NCBI GenBank assembly: GCA_902602185.1
Contig: CACKPV010000002.1
Coordinates: forward strand, 146,506 to 210,505
DNA: 64,000 nucleotides
Source of the DNA: an uncultured SAR86 cluster bacterium
GTDB taxonomy: Bacteria; Pseudomonadota; Gammaproteobacteria; Magnimaribacterales; D2472
Direction: 5' to 3'
Below, one piece after another: positions 16,581-23,660 of the stretch (position 1 is the stretch's first letter; each line of letters opens with the position of its first letter). A program made the position numbers and the translations under genes. The notes beneath the pieces are model-generated. The model was not told the DNA's origin, did not search any database, and worked only from the letters and a program-made list of their open reading frames with translations.

Positions 16581-16614
16581 AAATTTTGGCATAATAAATA
16601 TATGAAAAAGTTAG
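16581..16614 (+). repeat. Start-region repeat, copy 1 (island)
   Basis: These 34 bases, ending with the start codon and the first codons ATGAAAAAGTTAG, recur at 17418-17451 with a single mismatch (33 of 34). The repeat holds GGCATAAT, a good -10 box, placed so that transcription would start almost at the ATG. It looks like a shared promoter-plus-signal-peptide module of two small lipoprotein genes. Confidence 0.8.
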
Positions 16615-16661
16615 CATTGTTAGTCTCTTTATTTATTATTGTTGGATGTGGGCAATCATGA
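16602..16661 (+). pseudogene. Truncated lipoprotein start (19 codons)
   Basis: The frame encodes MKKLALLVSLFIIVGCGQS and stops. It is a complete lipoprotein signal peptide with lipobox IVGC followed by only three residues. Its start region is the same as that of the intact lipoprotein gene at 17439. It is either a remnant left by recombination or, less likely, a real micro-lipoprotein of the entericidin kind. It diverges from the restriction operon with 43 bases between the starts. Confidence 0.5.
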
Positions 16662-16696
16662 AGAAGACTTTAGAAGATCTTTAAATTAAACAAATT

Positions 16697-16721
16697 ATGA
16701 AAAATATACTTTTAATGATTT
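16697..16721 (+). repeat. Start-region repeat shared with 19636-19660
   Basis: These 25 identical bases are found here and at 19636-19660, both beginning at an ATG and encoding MKNILLMI. The two copies lie on either side of the right attachment repeat. Confidence 0.75.
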
Positions 16722-16771
16722 TAGAAGTTAGACATACTTTGCAATATTTATGCACAGTCGTGCACATTTAG
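16697..16771 (+). pseudogene. Fragment of an exported-protein gene start
   Basis: The frame begins MKNILLMILEVRHTL and stops after 24 codons. Its first 25 bases are identical to the first 25 bases of the intact gene at 19636 (MKNILLMISIIFH...), then the similarity ends abruptly. I read it as a signal-peptide fragment left by recombination. Confidence 0.45.
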
Positions 16772-16782
16772 AATATTGTGCA
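16751..16782. promoter_or_regulatory. Operator-like TGCACA cluster
   Basis: TGCACA occurs at 16751-16756 and again at 16761-16766, exactly 10 bases apart, and in inverted form TGTGCA at 16777-16782. Flanking this is an imperfect inverted repeat, TTTGCA-ATATT and AATATTGTGCAAA. The cluster lies about 70-100 bases before the exported-protein gene at 16854. It looks like a binding site for a dimeric regulator; no regulator gene is in the island. Confidence 0.4.
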
Positions 16783-16853
16783 AAAATATTTAATTGAGAG
16801 ATCTATCATAAAAAGATAAACTCAGTATTTAGCAAAAAAAATGGAGATTAATT

Positions 16854-17222
16854 ATGAAAAAATTATTTTTAACTTTTGCAATCATTCCTATTAGTTTGTT
16901 TTCAGATGATATTTACTTGAAGTGCGAAACTGATCAAGATTTTGTTGAATCATTGCAAATGCAAGAAACCTACGAACTAACAATTAATATGGATAGCAAA
17001 ATTGCTGATGTGTCATCTTTAAGTCCAAAATTGTCTGGTAAAATAAGAATTGGAGTCCAACCTGAAGAAATTGTAGTGAATGGTTATATTCCGAGTATAT
17101 TTGGTACTCCATATCTTGTTGATTTTAAAATTAATAGAAAAGACCTTGAAATGAAATCAAGTTTTTTAGGTTATAAGATTGGTCAATGCTCTAAAGTAGA
17201 AATTGAAGACAATGTCTTTTAA
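16854..17222 (+). CDS. Exported hypothetical protein
   Basis: This is a 122-residue protein with a cleavable signal peptide (MKKLFLTFAIIPISLFSDD, cleavage probably after Phe-Ser). The mature part is short, beta-rich and slightly acidic, with two cysteines (about residues 23 and 111) that could form a disulfide in the periplasm. GGAG lies 10 bases before the ATG. I do not recognise the family. It is the last gene in the island before the right attachment repeat. Confidence 0.6.
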   Translation: MKKLFLTFAIIPISLFSDDIYLKCETDQDFVESLQMQETYELTINMDSKIADVSSLSPKLSGKIRIGVQPEEIVVNGYIPSIFGTPYLVDFKINRKDLEMKSSFLGYKIGQCSKVEIEDNVF

Positions 17223-17325
17223 TTAAAAGTTTCCATAAAAAAAATTTTATTATTTTTTCTAATTTTACGAAGGACTTCGAGCAAGACTTTTTTTAAATTT
17301 ATTATCTTGCTTGATTTTAAGAATA

Positions 17326-17372
17326 ACTGAAAATCCTTGTGTCGGTGGTTCGATCCCACCTCTGGGCACCAT
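17326..17372 (+). repeat. Right attachment repeat (attR), partial tRNA-Phe copy
   Basis: A perfect 47-bp copy of the tRNA-Phe anticodon arm through CCA and one further base. It lacks the 5' half and promoter, so it is not a working tRNA. It marks the right end of the integrated island. Confidence 0.92.
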
Positions 17373-17417
17373 GCTTATTTAGTTTCTTAAGATTTAAGTC
17401 CAAATACAATATAAAAA

Positions 17418-17451
17418 AAATTTTGGCATAATGAATATATGAAAAAGTTAG
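17418..17451 (+). repeat. Start-region repeat, copy 2
   Basis: This is the second copy of the 34-base promoter and start module seen at 16581-16614, with one mismatch. CATAAT at 17427-17432 is 6 bases before the ATG, implying a leaderless or nearly leaderless message. Confidence 0.75.
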
Positions 17452-17909
17452 TGATTCTTTGTGTGTTTTTTATCTTTTCATGCTCTGATAATAAAAATTT
17501 AGAACAAGTTAGTTATAGTGAATTTAAGCAAGAAGTATTAGCTGATCAAATTGCTGAGGTAACCTTTAAAAGTGATCAGACAACAATAATTGGTATTCGT
17601 ATTGATGGTACAAAGTTTGAAACCATGAAACCAATGTACATATCAGATGAAGTTTTAGAGAGTGCTCTTATAGAAAATGAGGTTGTTCAATCCTATGAAG
17701 CTTTGGAGCAACCCTCTATAAAATTTCAACTATTGATTAATGCACTACCAATAATTTTAATAATAATAATTCCCCTTTTACTGCTTGCAATTTGGGCAGC
17801 GTATCTTGCATCCAATAGAAATCAATCAAAGGCATTGTGGTTTTTCTTAACTTTAATCTTCCCATTTGCCATAGTCATTATTGCTTTTAAAGATAAAGTG
17901 AAGAAATAA
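17439..17909 (+). CDS. Lipoprotein with a stand-alone FtsH periplasmic domain
   Basis: The 156-residue protein opens with a lipoprotein signal (MKKLVILCVFFIFSCSD, lipobox IFSC). Residues 24-90 then match the FtsH extracellular domain: VSYSEFKQEVLADQIAEV, DGTKFETMKP, and an E-Q-P-S stretch leading into a membrane helix, as in FtsH where the domain meets TM2. Residues 98-120 are this helix (LLINALPIILIIIIPLLLL) and a second one (ALWFFLTLIFPFAIVIIAF) ends the protein. The AAA ATPase and zinc protease are absent. By inference it could bind or regulate the FtsH/HflKC complex. It lies just outside the right attachment repeat and uses the repeated start module. Confidence 0.7.
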   Translation: MKKLVILCVFFIFSCSDNKNLEQVSYSEFKQEVLADQIAEVTFKSDQTTIIGIRIDGTKFETMKPMYISDEVLESALIENEVVQSYEALEQPSIKFQLLINALPIILIIIIPLLLLAIWAAYLASNRNQSKALWFFLTLIFPFAIVIIAFKDKVKK

Positions 17910-17926
17910 TCCTCATTATTATCTTT
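17905..17926. terminator. Possible AT-rich bidirectional terminator
   Basis: AATAAT / ATTATT with a CCTC loop is followed by ATCTTTTT between two convergent genes. An outer AAAGAT / ATCTTT pairing extends the stem. The structure is AT-only and therefore weak. Confidence 0.3.
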
Positions 17927-18176
17927 TTAAAGTTTTTAATAATTCTTCGACTTTGATATCAAAATTGTCATCACTCAAAGCATCTTTAACACATGCTTGT
18001 AGATGACTTTTTAAAATCTTGCCTTCTACAGAAGAGATAGCATTTTTAACAGCTTTGATTTGATTGAGAATGTCAATGCAGTATTTATCATCATCAATCA
18101 TTTTAGCAATACCCCTTATTTGCCCTTCTATTCTATTGAGGTTAGCTAGTTGATCTTTATGACATGGATGGCTCAT
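17919..18176 (-). CDS. CsoR/RcnR-family metal-responsive repressor
   Basis: This is an all-helical DNA-binding repressor of 85 residues. The family core is clear: LANLNRIEGQIRGIAKMIDD at the start, then DDKYCIDILNQIKAV and LKSHLQACVKDAL. The metal ligands Cys (in KYCID), His and Cys (in SHLQAC) give the C-H-C set of Cu(I)-sensing CsoR rather than the H-C-H-H set of RcnR. I start it at the ATG at 18176; the longer frame to 18305 would lie inside the upstream gene. It overlaps that gene by 4 bases, closing the metal operon, which it probably represses when metal is absent. Confidence 0.85.
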   Translation of the reverse strand: MSHPCHKDQLANLNRIEGQIRGIAKMIDDDKYCIDILNQIKAVKNAISSVEGKILKSHLQACVKDALSDDNFDIKVEELLKTLKR

Positions 18177-18538
18177 AAAAAACTGGGGACAAGATAAGTA
18201 AAAATTGTGGCAAAAATAAATAAGGCTGCAGAAGCATAGTAGATATATCTTGATCTTCTCCTGCTTCTCATGCATGCCTGACCAAGTTCTGGGTCGGCTG
18301 GACAAGGCATATGATAGGTTTTGTAATTTACGTAACCGGCGATGCCAAGCATTGTCAGGGCAAATAGAGATATGTATAACTTATATTGGGATAGCACGAT
18401 TAGAAATGGAAAAACGGTGATCAAACTTGCAAAGGAGGCACCTGCACCAACTGCAACAAATACTGCGGGTAAAGCACAACATATCAATGTGGATGATGAG
18501 GCAAATAAAGACAAAAAATTAGCAGACTTGTCATTCAT
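18173..18538 (-). CDS. MerT-like inner-membrane metal transporter
   Basis: The 121-residue protein has three hydrophobic helices in the MerT layout. TM1 carries the vicinal cysteines (STLICCALPAVFVAVGAGAS). A cytoplasmic loop holds a further Cys pair (CPADPELGQAC), and a last helix follows the basic stretch RSRRRSR. MerT proteins move Hg(II), and perhaps other soft metals, into the cytoplasm. No mercuric reductase is seen, so copper or another thiophilic metal is equally possible. It sits between the HMA protein (5 bases upstream) and CsoR (4-base overlap). Confidence 0.7.
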   Translation of the reverse strand: MNDKSANFLSLFASSSTLICCALPAVFVAVGAGASFASLITVFPFLIVLSQYKLYISLFALTMLGIAGYVNYKTYHMPCPADPELGQACMRSRRRSRYIYYASAALFIFATIFTYLVPSFL

Positions 18539-18543
18539 GATAA

Positions 18544-18945
18544 TTAGATCTTAAGTATGCTCATCCCCGTTGCATTCTGACCATTTGCAAGGATCTTTTG
18601 ACTGATGACATCGAAACTAATCTCTGCATCACTGGTATAAGCTATCAAAACCTTTCCTTTAGTCAGATCAACATCAATCTTTTTTACAGCAGCATCTTTC
18701 ATAAATGTTTTTTCAATACCTCTTGCACAAAAATCACATACCATTCCTTTCACACTCACAACAGCTATCTGTGAATTATCAAGGCCGTCAACAAAGTTCT
18801 GGAATCTATCAGAATCCAATTGCAACTTAGTACCATCAACTAAAATGTCATTGTGATGATGACCCTCATGTGTATGAGTCTCATCAAGATCCATAGCATG
18901 GGATAAAGAGGTGAATAAAAATATAAACATTACTAAATACATCAT
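18544..18945 (-). CDS. Periplasmic heavy-metal-associated (HMA) domain protein, MerP-like
   Basis: This 133-residue exported protein has a signal peptide ending around SLSHA and a His-rich stretch directly after it (THTHEGHHHND), which is a likely metal-binding tail. The C-terminal half is an HMA domain with the GMVCDFCARGIEKTF motif (CxxC). It probably hands a soft metal to the MerT-like transporter encoded next, as MerP does, though MerP itself is shorter and lacks the His tail. It lies 10 bases from the outer-membrane gene and 5 bases from merT-like. Confidence 0.75.
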   Translation of the reverse strand: MMYLVMFIFLFTSLSHAMDLDETHTHEGHHHNDILVDGTKLQLDSDRFQNFVDGLDNSQIAVVSVKGMVCDFCARGIEKTFMKDAAVKKIDVDLTKGKVLIAYTSDAEISFDVISQKILANGQNATGMSILKI

Positions 18946-18955
18946 TCTTTTGCTC

Positions 18956-19561
18956 CTAAAATCTATACATCAAATGTACATCAAATTCAGTCTTATCATT
19001 ATAACCAAACTCCATCAGTACATTGCCTTTAAAAAACTTTAACACTGGGTAAGTGGATCGTTTATCATTTAATGAATTTTTTTTGGTTTTGAACATAATC
19101 CAGGTATGAAAGTCTCCATATTCTCCAAGATATGGAGCAAATCCTGCTTGGAAATATTGATCATTGTAATCCAGCTTTGAGGTTACAACCTCTTTTAGTC
19201 CAAACCCTACAAACCATCTTCTTGTCTCCCAATCTCCGTGAACACCATAAAAATAATCTTCCATGCCCTTCGAGCTTAAACCAGATTGGAAGTATAAATT
19301 CCTTTGAGAATTGTCAGTATTTTTTCTATTCAGCAAATACGTAAATCTTGCATAAGAATAATTGGTGTTAAAAAATTTATCTTTTAATCTCTCTATACCA
19401 ATTGAATATTTATAAGAAGGAGAATAATGATAGTACAAAGAATCTTTCATATTATCGGAGAATGCCATTATTGTGGAACCGCCTGAATAGGAAATAGGCC
19501 TGGCATCACTGTAATTGATGCAAATTGCAAATAAAATGATAACTCTTAAACTAATACCCAT
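18956..19561 (-). CDS. Predicted outer-membrane beta-barrel protein of the metal operon
   Basis: The product is 201 residues when started at the ATG at 19561, which gives a signal peptide (MGISLRVIILFAICINYSDA). The mature part is rich in alternating aromatic and polar strands and ends MEFGYNDKTEFDVHLMYRF, a C-terminal Phe typical of outer-membrane barrels. A TATAAT lies 10 bases before this ATG, so the message may be nearly leaderless; there is no good ribosome-binding site. I do not recognise the family. It is the first gene of the four-gene metal operon. Function is inferred only from location. Confidence 0.55.
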   Translation of the reverse strand: MGISLRVIILFAICINYSDARPISYSGGSTIMAFSDNMKDSLYYHYSPSYKYSIGIERLKDKFFNTNYSYARFTYLLNRKNTDNSQRNLYFQSGLSSKGMEDYFYGVHGDWETRRWFVGFGLKEVVTSKLDYNDQYFQAGFAPYLGEYGDFHTWIMFKTKKNSLNDKRSTYPVLKFFKGNVLMEFGYNDKTEFDVHLMYRF

Positions 19562-19635
19562 GGGGGGTATATTATAGTAAAAGAGAAAATAAATAAATGA
19601 GAAGTTGGCAGTATGGAATACAATTAGTTGAATAT

Positions 19636-20028
19636 ATGAAAAATATACTTTTAATGATTTCAATAATTTTCCATACGGTTATCCAAGCCGAAGTTGAAGT
19701 ATGGGATTGTAACGAGCTTAAAGGTGCTAAAATTGTGAGCTCCGATGGTGAATATCTCGGCACGTTGGGGCCGTCTTGGGAATCAGATTCAATTTATAAT
19801 GAATACTCAGAATATTCCTCAGAATGGGGCTCAAATAGTATTTATAACGAATATTCTGATTATGGCAGCGACTATTCTAATGCATCTGTATTCAATGAAT
19901 ACGCCTCTGATCCTCCCAAGATAATTAATGAGGATAATGAAGAAATCGGTTTGTTATCAGTGGGGCCGGATTGGGATGATGAGAGAAAACATCCTGAGGA
20001 TATTAAATATACCTGTGACTGGGATTAA
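19636..20028 (+). CDS. Secreted protein with SI(Y/W)NEY tandem repeats
   Basis: This is a 130-residue exported protein. The signal peptide is MKNILLMISIIFHTVIQAEV. The mature part begins with an acidic DGEYLGTLGPSW segment, then three degenerate repeats (SDSIYNEYSEYSSEWG, SNSIYNEYSDYGSDYS, NASVFNEYASDPPKI). It ends with an acidic segment containing IGLLSVG and a Cys. Short exported proteins with this repeat signature occur in many bacteria and have no known function. I start it at the ATG at 19636; a frame from 19597 lacks a signal peptide start. Its first 25 bases are copied at 16697. Confidence 0.65.
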   Translation: MKNILLMISIIFHTVIQAEVEVWDCNELKGAKIVSSDGEYLGTLGPSWESDSIYNEYSEYSSEWGSNSIYNEYSDYGSDYSNASVFNEYASDPPKIINEDNEEIGLLSVGPDWDDERKHPEDIKYTCDWD

Positions 20029-20029
20029 T

Positions 20030-21133
20030 CTAGAATTTATAAATTCTATCCATTTGCCAATTAATAATATTAGTCTTGGACATAATAAAATTTCTTGCTT
20101 TTCTCACTAATGGATTGCTTATGTGGTTATGGACAGCTTGTTCTTTAGATAATCTGGTAATCAATTTCACTCTGGGCATTCTTATTTTTTCATATTTATC
20201 CTGCACCTCTTTGAAATCATTTGCGTTGGATAATAAGTCACTAAAAACATAACCATCTTCGATGGAGAGGCATCCGCCTTGACCTAAAAAAGGGACTATC
20301 GGGTGAGCAGCATCTCCAAATAATGTCATAGAGTCAGTACAATACTGATTTGAAACTGGTCTGATATAAATACCCCATTTATAAAATTTGTCAGCAGAAT
20401 TTACGGTTGCTAGATGGTACTTGGACATCAAACCAATATCTGTCTTTAATTCCTCAATGTCTCCTTCCTGTATCCATGACTCTTGCTGTTGCGTTGAGGT
20501 CTTGATGACTCCAACAAAACTCGACAAAGTCTTGCTGATTGGATACAGCACTAAATGCTTGCGCGGAGAAAGCTGAAGATAAGCATCTTTAGTGCTATTT
20601 TGACCGATGCACCGCCATGCAGAATAGCCACTAAATACCGGAGCTTCTTTGCTTTTAAAGTACTTGTCTCGTATTGTTGATTTGATGCCATCGCAAGCTG
20701 CAAGATGCCAAATTTTGTAGGTTTGACTATTTTGGAATTGTGTAACTTTCGTTGTTGGATTAAAAGAAATAAATTCATGATCAAACCTAACCTTTCCACC
20801 TAGCTCAAGATATTTTTTATATAAAATATTTACAAGTCGTTCTCTAGAGATACAGCAAACGCGTGAATCTACTGAGGTAATGAAAGCCTCGTCATCGAGA
20901 AAATTAATCTTCTCTGAGAATAGACCTTCTTTAAAAAGATGCTCTTTAAGGTCAAGTTGTTCAAGCAAATTGATGGCATTGGGAGATAAGGATATGCCGG
21001 CACCACCTTCTCTAAGATGAACTGATCTCTCAAAAATAACTGAGGGGATATCTTTGTTTGCTAAAAAACAGCCCAAAGATAATCCGGCTATCCCTCCACC
21101 AACAATGCCAATATGATCAGAGTAGTCTTTCAT
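20030..21133 (-). CDS. FAD-dependent monooxygenase (UbiH/PHBH type)
   Basis: This is a group A aromatic-hydroxylase-like flavoprotein of 367 residues. The FAD Rossmann motif is IGIVGGGIAGLSLGCFLAN at residues 8-26. The second FAD motif, TLFGDAAHPIVPFLGQGG, lies at about 275-292. The DG segment CDGIKSTIRDKYF (about 144-156) completes the set. Related enzymes hydroxylate salicylate, 6-hydroxynicotinate or quinone precursors; the substrate here is unknown. Its stop is 2 bases from the convergent tandem-repeat protein gene. Confidence 0.85.
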   Translation of the reverse strand: MKDYSDHIGIVGGGIAGLSLGCFLANKDIPSVIFERSVHLREGGAGISLSPNAINLLEQLDLKEHLFKEGLFSEKINFLDDEAFITSVDSRVCCISRERLVNILYKKYLELGGKVRFDHEFISFNPTTKVTQFQNSQTYKIWHLAACDGIKSTIRDKYFKSKEAPVFSGYSAWRCIGQNSTKDAYLQLSPRKHLVLYPISKTLSSFVGVIKTSTQQQESWIQEGDIEELKTDIGLMSKYHLATVNSADKFYKWGIYIRPVSNQYCTDSMTLFGDAAHPIVPFLGQGGCLSIEDGYVFSDLLSNANDFKEVQDKYEKIRMPRVKLITRLSKEQAVHNHISNPLVRKARNFIMSKTNIINWQMDRIYKF

Positions 21134-21160
21134 GAATTGATTTCATTATATAATCTTTAA

Positions 21161-21934
21161 ATGCATAAATTCCTTGCTGTATTCATTTCTTTGACTTTAG
21201 GTTTCAGTGCTTATGCAGAGAAAGAAAATGATGTGTCTTCAATTATGTTGATTGGGAATAGCTTTTTCTACTACAACAACAGTTTACATAATCATTTGGG
21301 TGATCTTTATGATGCCGATCCTGAGTTAGATACACCCAAGCGCCGTTCGATCACCATCAATGGGTCAGCTTTATCATGGCATGATGTTGAAAGCTACATT
21401 TCTAATACAGAAATTGGGAGTTTTAAAATTGATTCATCGACGAACACTTATCAACCCTACACAGACCGCAATATAGATGTTGCCATTATGATGGATTGCA
21501 GTCTATGTCCTATCAACGAGCAAAGAAAACCGAGTTTTGAGAAATACGTCAAGCAACACTCTGATACCTTGCGTGCTAAAGATATTGAGCCAATATTATT
21601 TATGAGTTGGCCCTATAAAAATACTCCTAAAATGCAAGTAGCTTTGGAAAAAGCCTTTATTGATGTAGCAACATCTAATCGGATTAGATTAATACCTGCT
21701 GGTCCAGCTTTTTTTTATGTCAATCAAAATTTTCCAGAGATAAATCTATATACAAACGATAATCGTCATCCCAGTCCAGCTGGCACTTACTTAGCCACCT
21801 TAATGGTCTTTACTACTTTGACCGATAAATCACCAATAGGAAATAGTTATACAATGGGGTTGGATAAGGATGCAGCAAAAACCTTGCAAGAAGTTGCCTG
21901 GCTGACTCACCAAAATTTTCAACAAAAAAATTAA
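21161..21934 (+). CDS. Exported SGNH/GDSL-like hydrolase
   Basis: The 257-residue protein has a signal peptide (MHKFLAVFISLTLGFSAYAE). Block I of the SGNH fold is SSIMLIGNSFFYYNN, with the nucleophile Ser in GNS. Block V, NDNRHPSPAGTYLA, holds the D-x-x-H catalytic pair. Such enzymes deacylate esters on lipids or polysaccharides; the substrate is not evident. It diverges from the monooxygenase gene with only 27 bases between, and a lipoprotein gene follows 46 bases on. Confidence 0.75.
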   Translation: MHKFLAVFISLTLGFSAYAEKENDVSSIMLIGNSFFYYNNSLHNHLGDLYDADPELDTPKRRSITINGSALSWHDVESYISNTEIGSFKIDSSTNTYQPYTDRNIDVAIMMDCSLCPINEQRKPSFEKYVKQHSDTLRAKDIEPILFMSWPYKNTPKMQVALEKAFIDVATSNRIRLIPAGPAFFYVNQNFPEINLYTNDNRHPSPAGTYLATLMVFTTLTDKSPIGNSYTMGLDKDAAKTLQEVAWLTHQNFQQKN

Positions 21935-21980
21935 GTAAATTTAGTTTATAACCCCTGCAGAATATGTAATACTTAATTGC

Positions 21981-22472
21981 ATGAGAATGCTTTCTGCACT
22001 TCCACTAGTTTTTGTTTTGCTCTTTTCGAGCAGTTGTGCAATTTTCGTTGATGAATATCAAGTTAATCAAAGAAAAGTCATTGCTTATCTTTTAGAGGAC
22101 CTCCCACTACCTGATGATGCGGATATCATTAAAGTTCCCAGTGTCTTGTTAGGTACTGGTAATGCTATCTCAGGACGTATTGTCTTAGAGTCTGCTTTTA
22201 GCCCAGCTGAAAATCTTATCTTTTATGGTAATCAAACACTAACCACTGGGTGGCAGTTAATTTCATCAAAAGTAGGTGAAGAGATAACTTTGGTTTATTT
22301 TAAGAGTGGCCGTTATGCCACCATGGAACTAAAACCAAGCAGAAGCATTGGAGGGTTTATTACAGGTACAGTGGGCACTGATATTATTATCTCCGTTGTC
22401 CATCCCGACGCAATTTCTGATCAAAATCCATATGATGATCTGAATTACAACAATCTCCCCGAAGTTCCCTAA
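21981..22472 (+). CDS. Hypothetical lipoprotein
   Basis: This is a 163-residue protein with a lipoprotein signal peptide (MRMLSALPLVFVLLFSSSCA, lipobox SSSC). The mature part is beta-rich with no motif I recognise. The segment LILESAF-like through NQTLTTGWQLISSKVGEE suggests a small domain, with a Gly-rich stretch (GGFITGTVGTD) near the end. It precedes the Rossmann-fold gene by 13 bases and may be in the same transcript. Confidence 0.65.
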   Translation: MRMLSALPLVFVLLFSSSCAIFVDEYQVNQRKVIAYLLEDLPLPDDADIIKVPSVLLGTGNAISGRIVLESAFSPAENLIFYGNQTLTTGWQLISSKVGEEITLVYFKSGRYATMELKPSRSIGGFITGTVGTDIIISVVHPDAISDQNPYDDLNYNNLPEVP

Positions 22473-22485
22473 GCTTTAATCCTTA

Positions 22486-23163
22486 ATGCATCATCCTGTT
22501 TCACTTATCGCAGGTGCGAGTGGTTTAATTGGAAGCCATGTACTAAGGTACCTCATTGAAAAAGACCAGTCATGCATTCTTGTTGTCAGACAAAAAATTG
22601 AAGGTCTTGATGACAATATTCAACAAGTTATTACAAACTTTTCTTATCTTGATAAAGATCTTTCTGGTTCGTTACCAGTAGTTGATCATTTTTATCTATG
22701 TTTGGGGCTACGTTTAAAAACTAATGAACTAATATTTATGGATGCAAATAAGAAGCAGGAATTTGCAATGGTTGATTTCGATTACTCCCTAGCATTAGCA
22801 AACATTGCATTTAAAAATGGAGCAAAAAAAATTAGTATAGTTTCTGCAGCAGGGGCAGATGCTAATTCATTCAATTATTATGCAAAAATTAAAGGTAAAT
22901 TGGAGCAAGCAATTTCAGACATCGGTTTTGAGCAAGTCACAATAGCTCGACCTGGTCACCTTTTAGGATTAAGAGAAGAATCTAGAGGGGTTGAGATTCC
23001 TATTTTGGAAACTGGATTGAAATTAGCTGAGCCCTTTATGCAGGGCCCTCTGAAAAATTTTCGTCAGATAAAAGCAAGCAAAGTAGCTGCAGCCATGGTT
23101 CGTGCTACTAATACCGATAGGTCGGGCAAACAGATTCTCCACTTTAATGACTTTGTTAGCTAA
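22486..23163 (+). CDS. NAD(P)-binding Rossmann-fold protein (HTATIP2/atypical SDR-like)
   Basis: The 225-residue protein starts MHHPVSLIAGASGLIGSHVL, with the G-A-S-G-x-x-G nucleotide-binding motif. VVDHFYLCLGLRLKTN, SIVSAAGADANSFNYYAKIKG (Y-x-x-x-K) and VTIARPGHLLGLRE follow the atypical short-chain dehydrogenase pattern shared with HTATIP2/YbjT-like proteins. Substrate is unknown. Its last 8 bases overlap the end of the convergent ferritin-like gene. Confidence 0.8.
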   Translation: MHHPVSLIAGASGLIGSHVLRYLIEKDQSCILVVRQKIEGLDDNIQQVITNFSYLDKDLSGSLPVVDHFYLCLGLRLKTNELIFMDANKKQEFAMVDFDYSLALANIAFKNGAKKISIVSAAGADANSFNYYAKIKGKLEQAISDIGFEQVTIARPGHLLGLREESRGVEIPILETGLKLAEPFMQGPLKNFRQIKASKVAAAMVRATNTDRSGKQILHFNDFVS

Positions 23164-23590
23164 AGTCTTTTAACATCACTTTTAATTCAAGTGAATGTTG
23201 TTCTTCTTCTCCAATCATGCCTCTTGCATACTCTTCTAAATACACAGAGACTCCCTCAACACTTTCTAGAAGTTTCTTGTAAAGACTAACTGCATGAAGT
23301 TCATGCCCAAGACTTTCTTCAAGAATATCTTTGATTGAGTGACGATTGGTCTCTTCAATTTTCGCAATCTTTTGACTAGGATGACCGTCCATACCCACAA
23401 TAAGCTCCCCTGCTTGCTGAGCATGAACAAGAGATTCAGTTGCCTGCTCTTTGAGGAATTGCACAATCGGGAGTCGATATGGTCCACTGACCATCATGGC
23501 AGAATGGGTGTAACGAACTACTCCTGCCAATTCATATTCCATAATCTCATTTAAAATATTACATACCTTTTCTGTATTCATTGATTCCAT
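23156..23590 (-). CDS. Ferritin-like (bacterioferritin-family) protein
   Basis: The 144-residue four-helix protein has ferroxidase-type ligands in each helix: MEYELAGVVRYTHS, EQATESLVHAQQ, ESLGHELHAVSLYKKLLE and MIGEEEQHSLELK. It is a little shorter than bacterioferritin (about 155), and the heme-binding Met52 position is not conserved in the SLVHAQQAGELIVG segment, so it may not bind heme. It would store or detoxify iron. AAAGGAG is placed 6 bases before the ATG at 23590. A Fur-like box lies 71-91 bases upstream. Confidence 0.75.
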   Translation of the reverse strand: MESMNTEKVCNILNEIMEYELAGVVRYTHSAMMVSGPYRLPIVQFLKEQATESLVHAQQAGELIVGMDGHPSQKIAKIEETNRHSIKDILEESLGHELHAVSLYKKLLESVEGVSVYLEEYARGMIGEEEQHSLELKVMLKDFS

Positions 23591-23660
23591 GCTGATCTCC
23601 TTTCAATCTTGAAAGCATTGTAATCTAAAATTTCCTAAATTCTCTTGTTGCAAAAAGTAG

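Larger units (their letters stand above)
11789..17372. mobile_element. Genomic island integrated at tRNA-Phe
   Basis: About 5.5 kb lies between two perfect 47-bp copies of the tRNA-Phe 3' half. The intact tRNA is at the left end and the orphan half-copy at the right, the usual result of integrase-mediated insertion. Contents are the restriction-modification-like cassette (11899-16558), broken starts of small exported proteins (16602-16771) and one exported hypothetical protein (16854-17222). No integrase, excisionase or replication gene is visible, so the island is either decayed or moved in trans by another element's integrase. Confidence 0.85.

Noticed and set aside
17326..17372. A second tRNA-Phe gene
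   Set aside because: Only the 3' half is present, without the acceptor 5' strand, D-arm or promoter, so it is an attachment-site copy.
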